64,000 bases of DNA, taken from the NCBI GenBank assembly GCA_944321925.1, contig CALUND010000006.1, positions 91,653 to 155,652 of the forward strand, written 5' to 3'. Shown here piece by piece: positions 37,827-47,828 of the stretch (positions within the stretch are counted from its first letter, which is position 1; every line of letters begins with the position of its first letter). The notes under the pieces were generated by a model. That model made no database searches. It saw only the letters and a program-made list of their open reading frames with translations, and was not told the origin of the DNA. A program made the translations under genes and the position numbers. The stretch is from an uncultured Rikenellaceae bacterium (GTDB lineage Bacteria > Bacteroidota > Bacteroidia > Bacteroidales > Rikenellaceae).

Positions 37827-39497
37827 TCAATACTTGAAACTGCTGCCGCCGATGAACTCCCGGAGGATCGAAGTGAGAGGGACCTCGTCCGGGGGAACAG
37901 GGACGAAATTATCGAGGAACTTCAGCAGCCGATTCGCCTCGCCGTACTCCGGTTCGGTATCGGGGACCTCGCGCAACATCGGTTCCACATGGTTCCGCAA
38001 GACGGAGATCTCATAGAATAGCGAACTGTTGAACATGACATCGGCATTCTCCTGATAGGGGAAAATGTGTTTGTCCTCTCCGCGGCGGACACTGCCCCAC
38101 CGACGAAGCGTGGCGAGCGCATCGTTGCCGCGGGTGGCGTAGTCGCGTGTGATGCGCCGGAGCAACCGATTGTCGGTAGTGGCTATGCGCGACACATTGT
38201 CCATGGAAACGGACGTGAGGCACGACACATAGATCCGGTATTTGATCCGGTCGTCGATGCGTTCGGTGAGCCGCGGGTTCAGTCCATGAATTCCTTCGAT
38301 CACCAATACGGAACGTTCGCCGAGCTGCAACGGCTTTTCGTGCGACTGCCGTTTCCCCGAGATGAAATCGTAACGCGGAATGTCCACGCTTTCGCCCCGC
38401 ATGAGCCGGGCCAGATGATCGTTGAATGTAGGCAGATCGATTGCATCCAGCGATTCATAGTCGTATTCGCCATTCTCGTCGAGCGGCGTATTCTCCCGCT
38501 CCACGAAATAGTCGTCGAGCGAGATCATCTCCGGGTGAAGTCCCAGGATACGCAACTCGATGCCGAGTCGTTTGGCAAACGTGGTCTTTCCGCTCGAGGA
38601 TGGGCCGGAAATCAGTACGATCCGGGCACCGCGACTTTTATTGGCTTCGAAAATCGCATCGGCAATCCGGGCGATCTTCTTTTCGTGAAAAGCCTCGGCA
38701 ATGCGGATCAACTCGCTCGACGCCCCCTTCAAGACTTTGGCATTGAGCGAACCGACCGTCGGCACACCCATGATGTCCACCCACTCCTTATATTCGGTAA
38801 AGACATCGAACATCTTGTCCTGCGACACCATCTTCTCGAGTTCGGAGGGATTGGTCCGCTTCGGCAGCGCCAAATAGATCCCGTTGTAGTAACGCCTCAA
38901 GTCGAACAGGTGGACATAGGACGTACTGGGGGCCAGCGCACCGTAAAAATAGCCGACCAGATCGGCCATGCTGTAGATGGCGCAATAGAGCCGTGGACGG
39001 GTCTTCAACAGGGCGATTTTATCCTTGAAGCCCATCTTCCGGTAGAGCTCTTCCGCCTCGGAAGCGAGCACCTTGCTGCGAACTATCGGAATATCCTGTT
39101 CGATCAACTCACGCATCCGTTTTTTCAGCGCCTCCAGCTCCTGGTCGGAGAAATCGGTCTTCCCCTCCACCTCGCAATAAAATCCCAGGGAGACGGAATG
39201 ACGCACATAAAACGTCTGCCCGGGCCAGAGGTCGTGCACCGCCTTCTGGAGCAGGAAAAAGAGCGTACGATGATAGACCCGCATGCCCTCGAAATGGGTG
39301 ATATCAATAAATCGTACGTTAACCGGCTTGTAAACGGCGTAACGAAGATCCTTGGTGCGGTTATTGACATAAGCCGCAAGAAAGGGATGATTGTCACTCT
39401 GCGGAAGCATCCGGGCGATCTCTGCAAGGGTCGTCCCCGGATTCACACGCAACTCACTGCGATCGTTCTCGCAAATCACACGGATCGTCTGCTCCAT
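37827..39497 (-). CDS. Nucleoside kinase of the uridine kinase/PRK family with TGS and tRNA-synthetase-like N-terminus
   Basis: This 556-residue protein has an N-terminal TGS domain (IRVICENDRSELRVNPGTTL). A segment similar to the second additional domain of threonyl/alanyl-tRNA synthetases follows (VYHRTLFFLLQKAVHDLWPG). A P-loop kinase domain of the uridine kinase/phosphoribulokinase group starts near residue 290 (ISGPSSSGKTTFAKRLG, SLDDYFVERE). The known substrate preference in homologues is a nucleoside, but this cannot be read here. TATCTTTA at 39523-39530 is a near-consensus -7 element for it. Confidence 0.87.
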   Translation of the reverse strand: MEQTIRVICENDRSELRVNPGTTLAEIARMLPQSDNHPFLAAYVNNRTKDLRYAVYKPVNVRFIDITHFEGMRVYHRTLFFLLQKAVHDLWPGQTFYVRHSVSLGFYCEVEGKTDFSDQELEALKKRMRELIEQDIPIVRSKVLASEAEELYRKMGFKDKIALLKTRPRLYCAIYSMADLVGYFYGALAPSTSYVHLFDLRRYYNGIYLALPKRTNPSELEKMVSQDKMFDVFTEYKEWVDIMGVPTVGSLNAKVLKGASSELIRIAEAFHEKKIARIADAIFEANKSRGARIVLISGPSSSGKTTFAKRLGIELRILGLHPEMISLDDYFVERENTPLDENGEYDYESLDAIDLPTFNDHLARLMRGESVDIPRYDFISGKRQSHEKPLQLGERSVLVIEGIHGLNPRLTERIDDRIKYRIYVSCLTSVSMDNVSRIATTDNRLLRRITRDYATRGNDALATLRRWGSVRRGEDKHIFPYQENADVMFNSSLFYEISVLRNHVEPMLREVPDTEPEYGEANRLLKFLDNFVPVPPDEVPLTSILREFIGGSSFKY

Positions 39498-39518
39498 AAC
39501 CGACTGCGTTTGAAAATT

Positions 39519-39549
39519 TTTGTAAAGATACGTTTTTTCACTATTTTTG
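39519..39549 (+). promoter_or_regulatory. Promoter of the 5'-nucleotidase lipoprotein gene
   Basis: TTTG (39519-39522), a 19-nt spacer and TATTTTTG (39542-39549) match the consensus fully. The predicted transcript starts near 39556, about 20 nt before the ATG at 39577. An ATG-less extension to 39547 is therefore ruled out. The spacer contains the near-consensus -7 element of the divergent kinase gene. Confidence 0.85.
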
Positions 39550-39576
39550 AGCTACGAAATCGAAAATCGAACTTCC

Positions 39577-41025
39577 ATGTACAGAAACGTAATATCCGGT
39601 CTCAAAATTACCCTTTTCGTTGCAATTATTCTGTTTGTTTCCGCATGCGCGAAGGAGCGAAAAGTGGTCATTATCTCCACAAACGACATTCATGCCGCCA
39701 TCGAACGGGTTCCGCAACTGGCCACCGTCGTGGAACGCTGCCGGCAGGCAAACCCCGACGAAGTGATTCTGGTCGATGCCGGCGACCGCTGGACAGGCAA
39801 TCCGTTCGTCGACCTGGCCAACGAACCGGGCGCACCGATCATCGACCTGATGAACGACCTGGACTACGACGTGGCAACCGTGGGCAACCACGAGTTCGAC
39901 ATGGGCCAGGAGCGGCTCGAAGAACGAATCGACGGAATGGATTTCGATCTGGTCGTGGCCAACATGGAGACGGGCGATACCCCGCTCCGGCAACCGCGAC
40001 CCTATGTCATCCGGGAAGTCAACGGTGTGAAACTCGGTTTCATCGGCCTGGTGACCAACTTCATCAACGGCCATCCCGACGGGGAAGACGAAGTATTCGA
40101 AGGCCTGAGCTTTTCTTCGCCCTACGAAGCGGCGGAACGTTACCGCACGCTGCGGGACAGCGTTGACGTACTCGTAGCCGTTACCCACATCGGGGATGAC
40201 GCCGACTCCATCCTCGCCACCCGCATGCCCGAACTCGACCTGATCGTCGGGGGACACACCCATACGATCATCGATCGGCCCCGCATCTACGGCAAAACCA
40301 TGGTCACACAGACCGGCAAATCCCTCCGATACGCCGGCATTACCACCCTCACGGTCAAAAAAGGCAAGATCCTCGCCATGGATAACCAACTGATCGCCCT
40401 CGACACGGTAACGCCCTCCGTCCCCTACTCCTTGAAGGTAACCGAGATTCTCAACAACCCCCGCCTCATCGAAGGCATCGGTCGTGCCGACTCGCTCTTC
40501 AACAAGACGGCCGTTGCGAATCTGATGACCGACTGCATCCGGGAAGCGACCGAAAGCGATCTCGCCTTCTACCACATCGGCGGCGTTCGGGTCGACTCGA
40601 TTCCCGCCGGCAAAATCAGTATCGCCAATCTGTTCTCCATCGAACCGTTCCGCAGCGAAATCACCACGATGACCCTCTCCGTACCCGAGATAAAAGAACT
40701 GATCATAAACAAGTTCAACGACTCCATCAACCCCAAGGAGTCGCACCGGCCCGACATCTATCCTTCGGGGGTTTCCTACACCATCCTCACGGATGCAACG
40801 GGCGAGGCTGTGGATGTGGAATTCGATCCCGTCCTCCGCAAGGAGCGCTATCGAGTGGCTATGGCCGACTACATGTACAACACGTACCGTTTCACGAAAC
40901 CGACCGACGCAAAGAACAAAGGATTATTGGTGACCGATATCCTGAAAGAACACATCGAGGAGAGCTCGCCCATCCGACCGGATGCCGGACAGCGTATCCG
41001 GATCGAAACAACCTCGGCCGACTGA
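39577..41025 (+). CDS. Lipoprotein 5'-nucleotidase (metallophosphatase plus C-terminal 5'-nucleotidase domain)
   Basis: This 482-residue protein begins with a lipoprotein signal ending FVSACAKE. A calcineurin-like metallophosphatase domain contains STNDIHAAIERV, DAGDRWTGNPF, GNHEFDMG and GGHTHTII, the expected metal ligands. A 5'-nucleotidase C-terminal domain follows from about residue 300 (NLMTDCIREATESDLAFYHIGGVR). It should dephosphorylate extracytoplasmic nucleotides and release phosphate and nucleoside. In many Bacteroidales these two domains are encoded by two adjacent genes; here they are one chain. Confidence 0.9.
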   Translation: MYRNVISGLKITLFVAIILFVSACAKERKVVIISTNDIHAAIERVPQLATVVERCRQANPDEVILVDAGDRWTGNPFVDLANEPGAPIIDLMNDLDYDVATVGNHEFDMGQERLEERIDGMDFDLVVANMETGDTPLRQPRPYVIREVNGVKLGFIGLVTNFINGHPDGEDEVFEGLSFSSPYEAAERYRTLRDSVDVLVAVTHIGDDADSILATRMPELDLIVGGHTHTIIDRPRIYGKTMVTQTGKSLRYAGITTLTVKKGKILAMDNQLIALDTVTPSVPYSLKVTEILNNPRLIEGIGRADSLFNKTAVANLMTDCIREATESDLAFYHIGGVRVDSIPAGKISIANLFSIEPFRSEITTMTLSVPEIKELIINKFNDSINPKESHRPDIYPSGVSYTILTDATGEAVDVEFDPVLRKERYRVAMADYMYNTYRFTKPTDAKNKGLLVTDILKEHIEESSPIRPDAGQRIRIETTSAD

Positions 41026-41263
41026 TACGCAAGCGCAACACTCCCCGCCGCATCGGAACGGCAAACGAAACGAAAATTTTGCAATCTTATTTGATTTACG
41101 GTCTTATTTGATAAGTACCGATCGATCTCCGTCAACCTCAACCTGCCGACACGACCGCAAGCGCGAATCCTTCGGGGTCGGCTTCTGGAAAAGGGCAGTT
41201 TACGTTCGGTCAACGAAGAAACAAGGGGAGGGAAAAACTGCAACCCGCAGCGTGCAATTCGTT

Positions 41264-42169
41264 CTATTTCAACGGCTCAACGTGGACAATCACCTGCGTT
41301 CCGGCACCGAACTGCTGTTTGAGACGCTGCTCGATCCCTACCGTAATGTGGTGAGACTGTTTTACGTTCATGTCCCCATCGAGACGGATATGAATCTCGA
41401 TCGCAATGCTCGGACCGATCCGGCGGGTCTTCAGATTGTGCGGATCACATACGGCAGGATCTTCGGTAATCAGCTCCAAAATCTGCTTTTCGATCTCGGC
41501 GGGTAACGATTTGTCGACCAACTCGTTGATTCCGGGCCGAATCAAATCCCACGACACTTTCACGATCAGCAACGCAACGATAACGGCCGCTATCGGATCG
41601 AGTATCCGCCACTGCTCTCCGAGAAAACGGGCTCCTCCGATACCGATCAGCGTTCCCACCGAAGAGAAGGCATCGGAACGGTGGTGCCAGGCATTGGCCA
41701 CCACCATCGGACTCTGCACGCGCCTCCCGGCCCGTACCGTATACCAATAGAGCGCCTCCTTCACCACGATGGAGACTGCAGCAGCGATAAATGCGATGAG
41801 TCCCGGTTCCGGAATCGTCTCGCCCCGGATGACCCGCACGATCGCCCGACCGTTGCTCACCAAAATGCCTACGGCCACCGCCAACAGCGCCAGAGCTATC
41901 AACACGGTCGCCAGCGTTTCATACTTTCCGTGACCATACTCGTGATCGCAATCGCGCGGTTTCGACGAGAGCCGCACGAAAACGAGTACCACCACATCGG
42001 TAGCGAAATCCGATACGGAATGGATGGCATCGGCCACCATCGCACCGCTTCGGCCAAAAATACCTGCGGCAAGTTTCCCCGCCGCAAGCAACAGATTCGC
42101 AGCAAAGCCGACGATCGTCACCCGATTGATCGTTCCGGTCCGTTCATCATCTTGTTTTTTCTGTTTCAT
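41264..42169 (-). CDS. Cation diffusion facilitator (CDF) metal exporter
   Basis: This 301-residue efflux protein has about six membrane segments and a cytoplasmic C-terminal domain (from about residue 205). The family metal sites are visible as ADAIHSVSDFATD and HHRSDAFSS, plus DHEYGHGKYE between them. Zinc, iron or manganese are the usual substrates. The frame is open to 42220; the ATG at 42169 (MKQKKQDDERTG) is chosen because the residues before it look unlike the family. Confidence 0.9.
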   Translation of the reverse strand: MKQKKQDDERTGTINRVTIVGFAANLLLAAGKLAAGIFGRSGAMVADAIHSVSDFATDVVVLVFVRLSSKPRDCDHEYGHGKYETLATVLIALALLAVAVGILVSNGRAIVRVIRGETIPEPGLIAFIAAAVSIVVKEALYWYTVRAGRRVQSPMVVANAWHHRSDAFSSVGTLIGIGGARFLGEQWRILDPIAAVIVALLIVKVSWDLIRPGINELVDKSLPAEIEKQILELITEDPAVCDPHNLKTRRIGPSIAIEIHIRLDGDMNVKQSHHITVGIEQRLKQQFGAGTQVIVHVEPLK

Positions 42170-42276
42170 ACCACAAAATCGGTCAAAAAAAGAGATCGCA
42201 AATTGGGAAACAAACCGCAAATTACCAAATCCTCGCCCCGAATTCCGCCACTCCGAATGAAATAACGAGCAAAAGA

Positions 42277-42307
42277 TTTGATTTTCCGCTTCTTTTTCCT
42301 ATCTTTG
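42277..42307 (+). promoter_or_regulatory. Promoter of rpsA
   Basis: TTTG (42277-42280), a 19-nt spacer and TATCTTTG (42300-42307) match the Bacteroidota consensus perfectly. The leader to the ATG at 42397 is about 80 nt, long enough to hold S1 autoregulatory structure. Confidence 0.87.
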
Positions 42308-42396
42308 CACGCTTTTCCGACTCTCCCGATACGGGACTTCGGAGGCAAAGAACAGAATGTTTAACTCTTTAATCAGCGATTGTATCGCAACTTAAC

Positions 42397-44271
42397 ATGG
42401 AAGAAAACAAAAACGCACAGGCTGTCGCCAACGAGAATTTCGACTGGAATGCCTATGAAAACGAACTCGGCATCTACGACGAGGCCAAAGACCAGATCGC
42501 AGAGCGTTACGACCAAACCCTCTCGAAAGTGCAGGTGGGCGAAGTGGTCGAAGGTACGGTGATCGGCATCGGCAAACGCGAAGTCGTAGTCAACATCGGC
42601 TACAAGTCGGAAGGTATCATCCCGATCGGCGAATTCCGCTACAACCCCGAGCTGGCTATCGGCGAAAAGGTTGAGGTATTCGTAGAGAGCGCCGAAAACA
42701 AAAAGGGACAACTGATCCTCTCGCACAAGAAAGCGCGTCAGCTCAAGAGCTGGGATCGCGTCAACCAGGCGATGGACAACGACGAGATCATCAAGGGTTA
42801 CATCAAATGCCGTACGAAAGGCGGTATGATCGTGGACGTATTCGGCATCGAAGCGTTCCTGCCCGGCTCTCAGATCGACGTGAAGCCGATCCGCGATTAC
42901 GATATCTATGTCGACAAGACCATGGAATTCAAAGTGGTCAAGATCAATCAGGAGTACCGCAACGTTGTCGTTTCGCACAAAGCCCTGATCGAAGCCGAGC
43001 TCGAAGCTCAGAAGAAAGAGATCATGTCGAAGCTCGAAAAAGGCCAGATCCTCGAAGGTACCGTCAAGAATATCACCTCCTACGGCGTATTCATCGACCT
43101 GGGCGGTGTGGACGGTCTGATCCACATCACCGACCTGAGCTGGGGCCGTGTAAACCACCCCGAAGAGATCGTGCAGCTCGACCAGAAACTCAACGTGGTG
43201 ATTCTCGACTTCGACGATGCGAAGAAACGGATCGCCCTCGGTCTCAAACAGCTCACGCCTCACCCGTGGGATGCTCTCGACAAAAACCTCAAGGTCGGAG
43301 ACAAGATCAAAGGCAAAGTGGTCGTTATGGCCGACTACGGTGCTTTCGTGGAGGTCGCTCCCGGTATCGAGGGTCTGATCCACGTCTCGGAAATGAGCTG
43401 GAGCCAGCACCTTCGTTCCGCACAGGAATTCATGAAGGTGGGCGATGAAGTGGAGGCCGTCATCCTGACCCTCGACTACGACGAGCGCAAAATGTCGCTC
43501 GGCACAAAACAGCTTACCCCGGATCCTTGGGAAAACATCGAGACCAAATATCCCGTCGGAAGCCGCCACACTGCAAAAGTGCGCAACTTCACCAACTTCG
43601 GCGTATTCGTCGAGATCGAAGAGGGCATCGACGGTCTGATCCACATCTCGGACCTCAGCTGGACCAAGAAGGTGAAACATCCGGCAGAATTCACGCAGAT
43701 CGGTGCCGATATCGATGTAGTCGTTCTCGAAATCGACAAAGAGAACCGTCGTCTCAGCCTCGGTCACAAACAACTCGAGGAGAATCCCTGGGAGGCATTC
43801 GAGTCGCAATTTACCGTAGACTCGGTACACGAAGGGACCATTACCGAAATGACGGATAAAGGTGCTGTCGTCTCGCTCGGCGAGAACATCGAAGGCTTTG
43901 CCCCCGCCCGCCAGCTCACGAAAGAGGACGGCACGACGGCCAAAGTCGGAGAGACGCTTCCGTTCAAAGTGATGGAGTTCTCGAAGAGCACCCGTCGGAT
44001 TCTGCTCTCGCACACCCGCATCTTCGAAGAGGCCAAACGTGCTGAGGAGAAAGCCGAGAAGGCAGAACGTCGTGCAGAGGCCGACGACACCAAGTCGACC
44101 GTAAAGAAGATCAACGCTTCCGTAGAGAAGACGACGCTCGGTGACATCGAAGGTCTCGCCCAACTCAAGGCCGACCTCGAAGAGGCTGAAGCCGCAAAGC
44201 CCAAAGCCAAGAAAGCCGCCAAGGCAAAAGAGGCTGAAGTCGCTGAAGAGAGCGAAGAAAAAGCAGAATAA
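42397..44271 (+). CDS. rpsA: 30S ribosomal protein S1
   Basis: This 624-residue protein is made of S1 (OB-fold) RNA-binding repeats, about six. Recurrent signatures such as SYGVFIDLGGVDGLIHITDLSW, ADYGAFVEVAPGIEGLIHVSEM and NFGVFVEIEEGIDGLIHISDLSW are seen in shortened form in order. A lysine/glutamate/alanine-rich tail follows from about residue 545. Codon use is strongly biased, as expected for a highly expressed gene. A 596-residue antisense frame across it is an artefact of that bias. Confidence 0.96.
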   Translation: MEENKNAQAVANENFDWNAYENELGIYDEAKDQIAERYDQTLSKVQVGEVVEGTVIGIGKREVVVNIGYKSEGIIPIGEFRYNPELAIGEKVEVFVESAENKKGQLILSHKKARQLKSWDRVNQAMDNDEIIKGYIKCRTKGGMIVDVFGIEAFLPGSQIDVKPIRDYDIYVDKTMEFKVVKINQEYRNVVVSHKALIEAELEAQKKEIMSKLEKGQILEGTVKNITSYGVFIDLGGVDGLIHITDLSWGRVNHPEEIVQLDQKLNVVILDFDDAKKRIALGLKQLTPHPWDALDKNLKVGDKIKGKVVVMADYGAFVEVAPGIEGLIHVSEMSWSQHLRSAQEFMKVGDEVEAVILTLDYDERKMSLGTKQLTPDPWENIETKYPVGSRHTAKVRNFTNFGVFVEIEEGIDGLIHISDLSWTKKVKHPAEFTQIGADIDVVVLEIDKENRRLSLGHKQLEENPWEAFESQFTVDSVHEGTITEMTDKGAVVSLGENIEGFAPARQLTKEDGTTAKVGETLPFKVMEFSKSTRRILLSHTRIFEEAKRAEEKAEKAERRAEADDTKSTVKKINASVEKTTLGDIEGLAQLKADLEEAEAAKPKAKKAAKAKEAEVAEESEEKAE

Positions 44272-44312
44272 CTCACTCTCCGTGGGAGAGGGATTCGATA
44301 CGACGCCGGATC

Positions 44313-45251
44313 ATGACTTTCGAAGTGACCATACTCGGCAACAGTTCGGCCCGACCCACGGCGAACAAACACCACGCTGCTCACGTACTGAATGTACGTG
44401 AGCAGTTCTTTTTAATCGATTGCGGAGAAGGAACGCAAGCCCAACTGATGCGTTACGGCATAGCTCCCGCACGTATTCGGGCAATCTTCATCTCGCATCT
44501 CCACGGGGACCATCTCTACGGTCTGTTCCCGCTCCTGTCCACATTGAATCTGTTGGGACGCAAAACCCCGCTTCCGCTTTTCGCCCCGGAGCCGCTCGGC
44601 GAACTGCTCGCCAACGTATTCCGTCGTCTCGAAACCGAACTGTCCTACGAAATACAGTACACGCCTGTCGATACGCGCAAGAATTGCAAGATCTTCGAAA
44701 ACAAAACGATGGAGGTCTGGACAATCCCGCTGCGACATCGAGTACCGGCCGCCGGGTACCTGTTCCGGGAAAAAGAGCCGGAACTCAACGTAAGGAAAAC
44801 GGCGATCGAAACTTACGGATTGGGCGTGGTCCAAATCGTTGCGGCCAAGCGCGGTGAGGCGATCACGCTCCCCGACGGACGCCTTCTGCCGAACGAAGCG
44901 CTTACCTACCGGCCTTACGCTCCGCGCAGTTACGCCTATTGCAGCGATACGCTCTATTCGGCCAAAGTCGCCCGAATCGTCCAGGGCGTAGACCTGCTCT
45001 ATCACGAAGCCACTTACGCCATGGCCGAAAAAGCTCTTGCCCGTCAGCGCGGCCACAGCACTACGCTCCAGGCAGCCAAAGTCGCCTCGATGGCCGGAGC
45101 AGACAAGTTGCTGATCGGACACTTCTCTTCCCGTTACAAAGACGAGAGTCTTCTCGAAACGGAGGCCCGCACGCTGTTCCCGAATACGTTTATTGCGTGT
45201 GAAGGCAAAACCTTTTCCATTCCGCTCAAACGGCTGCAGCCCGAGGAGTGA
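44313..45251 (+). CDS. rnz: Ribonuclease Z
   Basis: This 312-residue metallo-beta-lactamase-fold nuclease trims the 3' ends of tRNA precursors. The zinc motif FISHLHGDHLYGL is intact, with IDCGEGTQ upstream and the C-terminal HEATYA and IGHFSSRY histidine motifs. It starts 41 bases after rpsA on the same strand and is probably co-transcribed. Confidence 0.95.
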   Translation: MTFEVTILGNSSARPTANKHHAAHVLNVREQFFLIDCGEGTQAQLMRYGIAPARIRAIFISHLHGDHLYGLFPLLSTLNLLGRKTPLPLFAPEPLGELLANVFRRLETELSYEIQYTPVDTRKNCKIFENKTMEVWTIPLRHRVPAAGYLFREKEPELNVRKTAIETYGLGVVQIVAAKRGEAITLPDGRLLPNEALTYRPYAPRSYAYCSDTLYSAKVARIVQGVDLLYHEATYAMAEKALARQRGHSTTLQAAKVASMAGADKLLIGHFSSRYKDESLLETEARTLFPNTFIACEGKTFSIPLKRLQPEE

Positions 45252-45462
45252 ACCCCTCTCCGCGTGAAACCCGCTCACGCATCATCCCTTCCGCCGTACC
45301 AACAGGTCTTCCATCGCACCATTCTTGCGGGTCCGCCCAAGGAGTCCTCCGGAATATTCGGTCGATCATTCAGGCCAACCGGTTTATTGTTCTTCCGCGC
45401 CCCAACCGCACCCCAACCCGACGGCCATATCGATCCGTTCTTTTACTGCCAGGCTTACACGA

Positions 45463-46146
45463 TTACTCCTTCCCGTCGGGAATGTTGTTCTTGTGTTTCA
45501 ACACCTTTGCATCGATGTAAAAAACGATCTCTTCGGCGATGTTGGTCAAATGGTCTCCCGTCCGTTCCAGTTTTCGGAAAACACTGAGAAATTCGAGGCT
45601 CCACTCCAACCGATCGGGATTGCGACGGGTATAATCGGCCAAAATAGCGACCGAGGCCGCATGAATACGATCCAGTTCGTCGTCTTTGGCCATGACCCCG
45701 GCCGCCTTCTCGGCATTCTCCTCGCCGAGGGCCTCCTGTAACTCACGGAGCATGAACAGTACCGTATCGAACATCTCCGGCAGACGCAAATCGTCGGCCA
45801 GCTTCGCATCGAGCGACACACCTCCGCTCCGCAATACAAAACGGGCTATTCCGTCGGCGTAGTCGCCGATCCGCTCCAGATTCGAATTGATCTTGAGCAT
45901 GGCCAAGGCAAAGCGCAGATCGACAGCTACCGGACTGTAAAGTGCAATCACATCCTCCACATCGCTGTCGATTTTGAGTTCGAAAGCATTGACCCGTTTC
46001 TCCCGTACCACGATCTGACGGGCACGCTCCGCATCGGAACGCAACACCGCTTCCCGGGCCTGTTCCAACTGACTGTAGACAAGTCCCCACATCCGTTCCA
46101 CCTCCCGGCGCAACAGATCGAGTTCCGATTCGATGAATTTAACCAT
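45463..46146 (-). CDS. phoU: Phosphate uptake regulator PhoU
   Basis: This 227-residue helical protein has two PhoU repeats, with the metal-coordinating motif EDVIALYSPVAVDLRFALAM in the first and MAKDDELDRIHAAS in the second. It damps Pst transport and the Pho response when phosphate is ample. It is the last gene of the pst operon and follows pstB by 26 bases. Confidence 0.93.
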   Translation of the reverse strand: MVKFIESELDLLRREVERMWGLVYSQLEQAREAVLRSDAERARQIVVREKRVNAFELKIDSDVEDVIALYSPVAVDLRFALAMLKINSNLERIGDYADGIARFVLRSGGVSLDAKLADDLRLPEMFDTVLFMLRELQEALGEENAEKAAGVMAKDDELDRIHAASVAILADYTRRNPDRLEWSLEFLSVFRKLERTGDHLTNIAEEIVFYIDAKVLKHKNNIPDGKE

Positions 46147-46172
46147 ATCTGACTCTGTTTTTTCGTTGTTTT

Positions 46173-46925
46173 CTAACCGAAACGTCCCGTAATGTAGTTC
46201 TGGGTAGCCTCCTTCAAGGGGTCAGTGAAGATGAGCTTGGTCAGGCCGTATTCCACCATCTCGCCCATGTAGAAGAATGCGGTCCGATCGCTCACCCGAG
46301 CCGCCTGCTGCATGTTGTGGGTGACGATCACGATGGTAACCTCCCGCCTCAGCTCGCGGATCAGCTCCTCGATTTTAGCCGTAGAGATCGGATCGAGAGC
46401 CGAGGCCGGTTCATCCATAAGCAGTACCGAGGGGGCTACCGCCATCGCCCGGGCAATGCAAAGACGCTGCTGCTGTCCGCCGGAGAGCGCAAATGCGGAA
46501 GCCTTCAGTTTATCTTTCACCTCGTCCCAAAGCGCCGCCCCCCGAAGAGTCTCCTCCACGCGATGGGCGATGAACTCCTTGTCGCGGATACCGTTCACAC
46601 GGAGACCGTAGGCAACGTTGTCGAAAATGCTCTTCGGGAAAGGATTGGGTCGTTGGAAGACCATTCCCACCTCTTTCCGAAGCCGGTCGACATCCTCCTG
46701 CCGATCATAAATATCCCTTCCGTCGAGGAGGATCTCTCCCGTAAGCCGTGTGGCCGGGATCAGGTCGTTCATCCGATTGAGGAGGCGCAACAGGGTCGAC
46801 TTTCCGCACCCCGAAGGCCCGATGAAGGCGACGACCTCACGCTCTTCGATGCCGAGCGAAACATTCTTCAGGGCGTGGAAATCCCCGTACCAAAAATTCA
46901 CATCGCGTATCAGAATCTTCTCCAT
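46173..46925 (-). CDS. pstB: Phosphate ABC transporter ATP-binding protein
   Basis: This 250-residue ABC ATPase powers phosphate import through PstA and PstC. Walker A is [12 protein letters not shown], the signature is LSGGQQQRL, and Walker B is [13 protein letters not shown]. The PstB-specific [17 protein letters not shown] lies near the C-terminus. Length is normal. It begins 6 bases after pstA. Confidence 0.96.
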   Translation of the reverse strand: MEKILIRDVNFWYGDFHALKNVSLGIEEREVVAFIGPSGCGKSTLLRLLNRMNDLIPATRLTGEILLDGRDIYDRQEDVDRLRKEVGMVFQRPNPFPKSIFDNVAYGLRVNGIRDKEFIAHRVEETLRGAALWDEVKDKLKASAFALSGGQQQRLCIARAMAVAPSVLLMDEPASALDPISTAKIEELIRELRREVTIVIVTHNMQQAARVSDRTAFFYMGEMVEYGLTKLIFTDPLKEATQNYITGRFG

Positions 46926-46931
46926 ACCGAA

Positions 46932-47822
46932 TTACTTCATTTTCACTTTATGCTGAAAATAGCGTCTCAGCGCATTCGCCAACAAATTGACCAAAAGAAT
47001 GATCGCCACGAGGACCAGAGCCGTACCGTAAGCGAGAGGCTGCTGTGCCTCCAGATCGGTACCGCTTGTCGAAATGACATAGAGGTGGTAAGGGAGCGCC
47101 ATGCAGGGATCGAAAATCGAGGAGGGCAGCTGCGGGAAAAAATAGGCGGCACAGGTAAAGAGGATCGGTGCCGTCTCCCCGGAGACCCTTCCGAGCGAAA
47201 GGATGAGCCCGGTGACGATACGCGGCATACCCATCGGCAAAATCACCTTCCGGATGGTCTGCAGCTTGGAAGCCCCCAATGCGAGGCTCCCTTCGCGATA
47301 GGCATCGGGGATATCTTTGAGTGCCTCCTCCGTGGTACGGATGACCAGCGGCAGCGACAACAGGCCCAAAGTGAGCGACCCGGCCAGAATGCTGTCACCG
47401 AATCCGAGATACTGCACGAAAAGCGCCATGCCGAAGAGTCCGAAGACGATGGAGGGAATACCGGCCAGGTTATTCGTCATGATCCGGATGAAACGCACCA
47501 ACCATCCGCGCGTAGCGTACTCGTTCATGTAGATACCGCTCATGATCCCCAAAGGAAACGCGACCAGGGCACTGCCGAGCATCAGCAAAAGCGTCCCCAC
47601 GAGTGCCGGAAAGATACCGCCCGAAGTCATCCCGTTGCTTGGCGCTTCGGTGAGGAATTCCCAACTGATCGCCCCGGCCCCTTTCCATACGATAAATCCG
47701 AGGATGATGACCAAGGTCGCTGCCACGACCAGACTGAATAACCGGAACAGAAGAAACGCCGCACGCTGCGACCATCGCTTGCGGAATCCTTGTCGTGCGG
47801 GATAGGGAATAAAATGTTCCAT
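46932..47822 (-). CDS. pstA: Phosphate ABC transporter permease PstA
   Basis: This 296-residue inner-membrane permease has six membrane segments. The EAA-type loop that contacts PstB is visible as DAYREGSLALGASKLQTIRK. It pairs with PstC, starts 6 bases after the pstC stop, and has a normal length. Confidence 0.94.
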   Translation of the reverse strand: MEHFIPYPARQGFRKRWSQRAAFLLFRLFSLVVAATLVIILGFIVWKGAGAISWEFLTEAPSNGMTSGGIFPALVGTLLLMLGSALVAFPLGIMSGIYMNEYATRGWLVRFIRIMTNNLAGIPSIVFGLFGMALFVQYLGFGDSILAGSLTLGLLSLPLVIRTTEEALKDIPDAYREGSLALGASKLQTIRKVILPMGMPRIVTGLILSLGRVSGETAPILFTCAAYFFPQLPSSIFDPCMALPYHLYVISTSGTDLEAQQPLAYGTALVLVAIILLVNLLANALRRYFQHKVKMK

Positions 47823-47828
47823 GACTGA

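Noticed and set aside
41085..41112. Direct repeat tcttatttgat twice, 17 bases apart, between the nucleotidase and CDF genes
   Set aside because: Only two short AT-rich copies in a convergent intergenic region; chance is likely.
42373..44163. A 596-codon open frame antisense to rpsA
   Set aside because: It mirrors the strongly biased codons of rpsA, has no recognisable domains and is rich in acidic and Leu/Val residues as expected for an antisense artefact.
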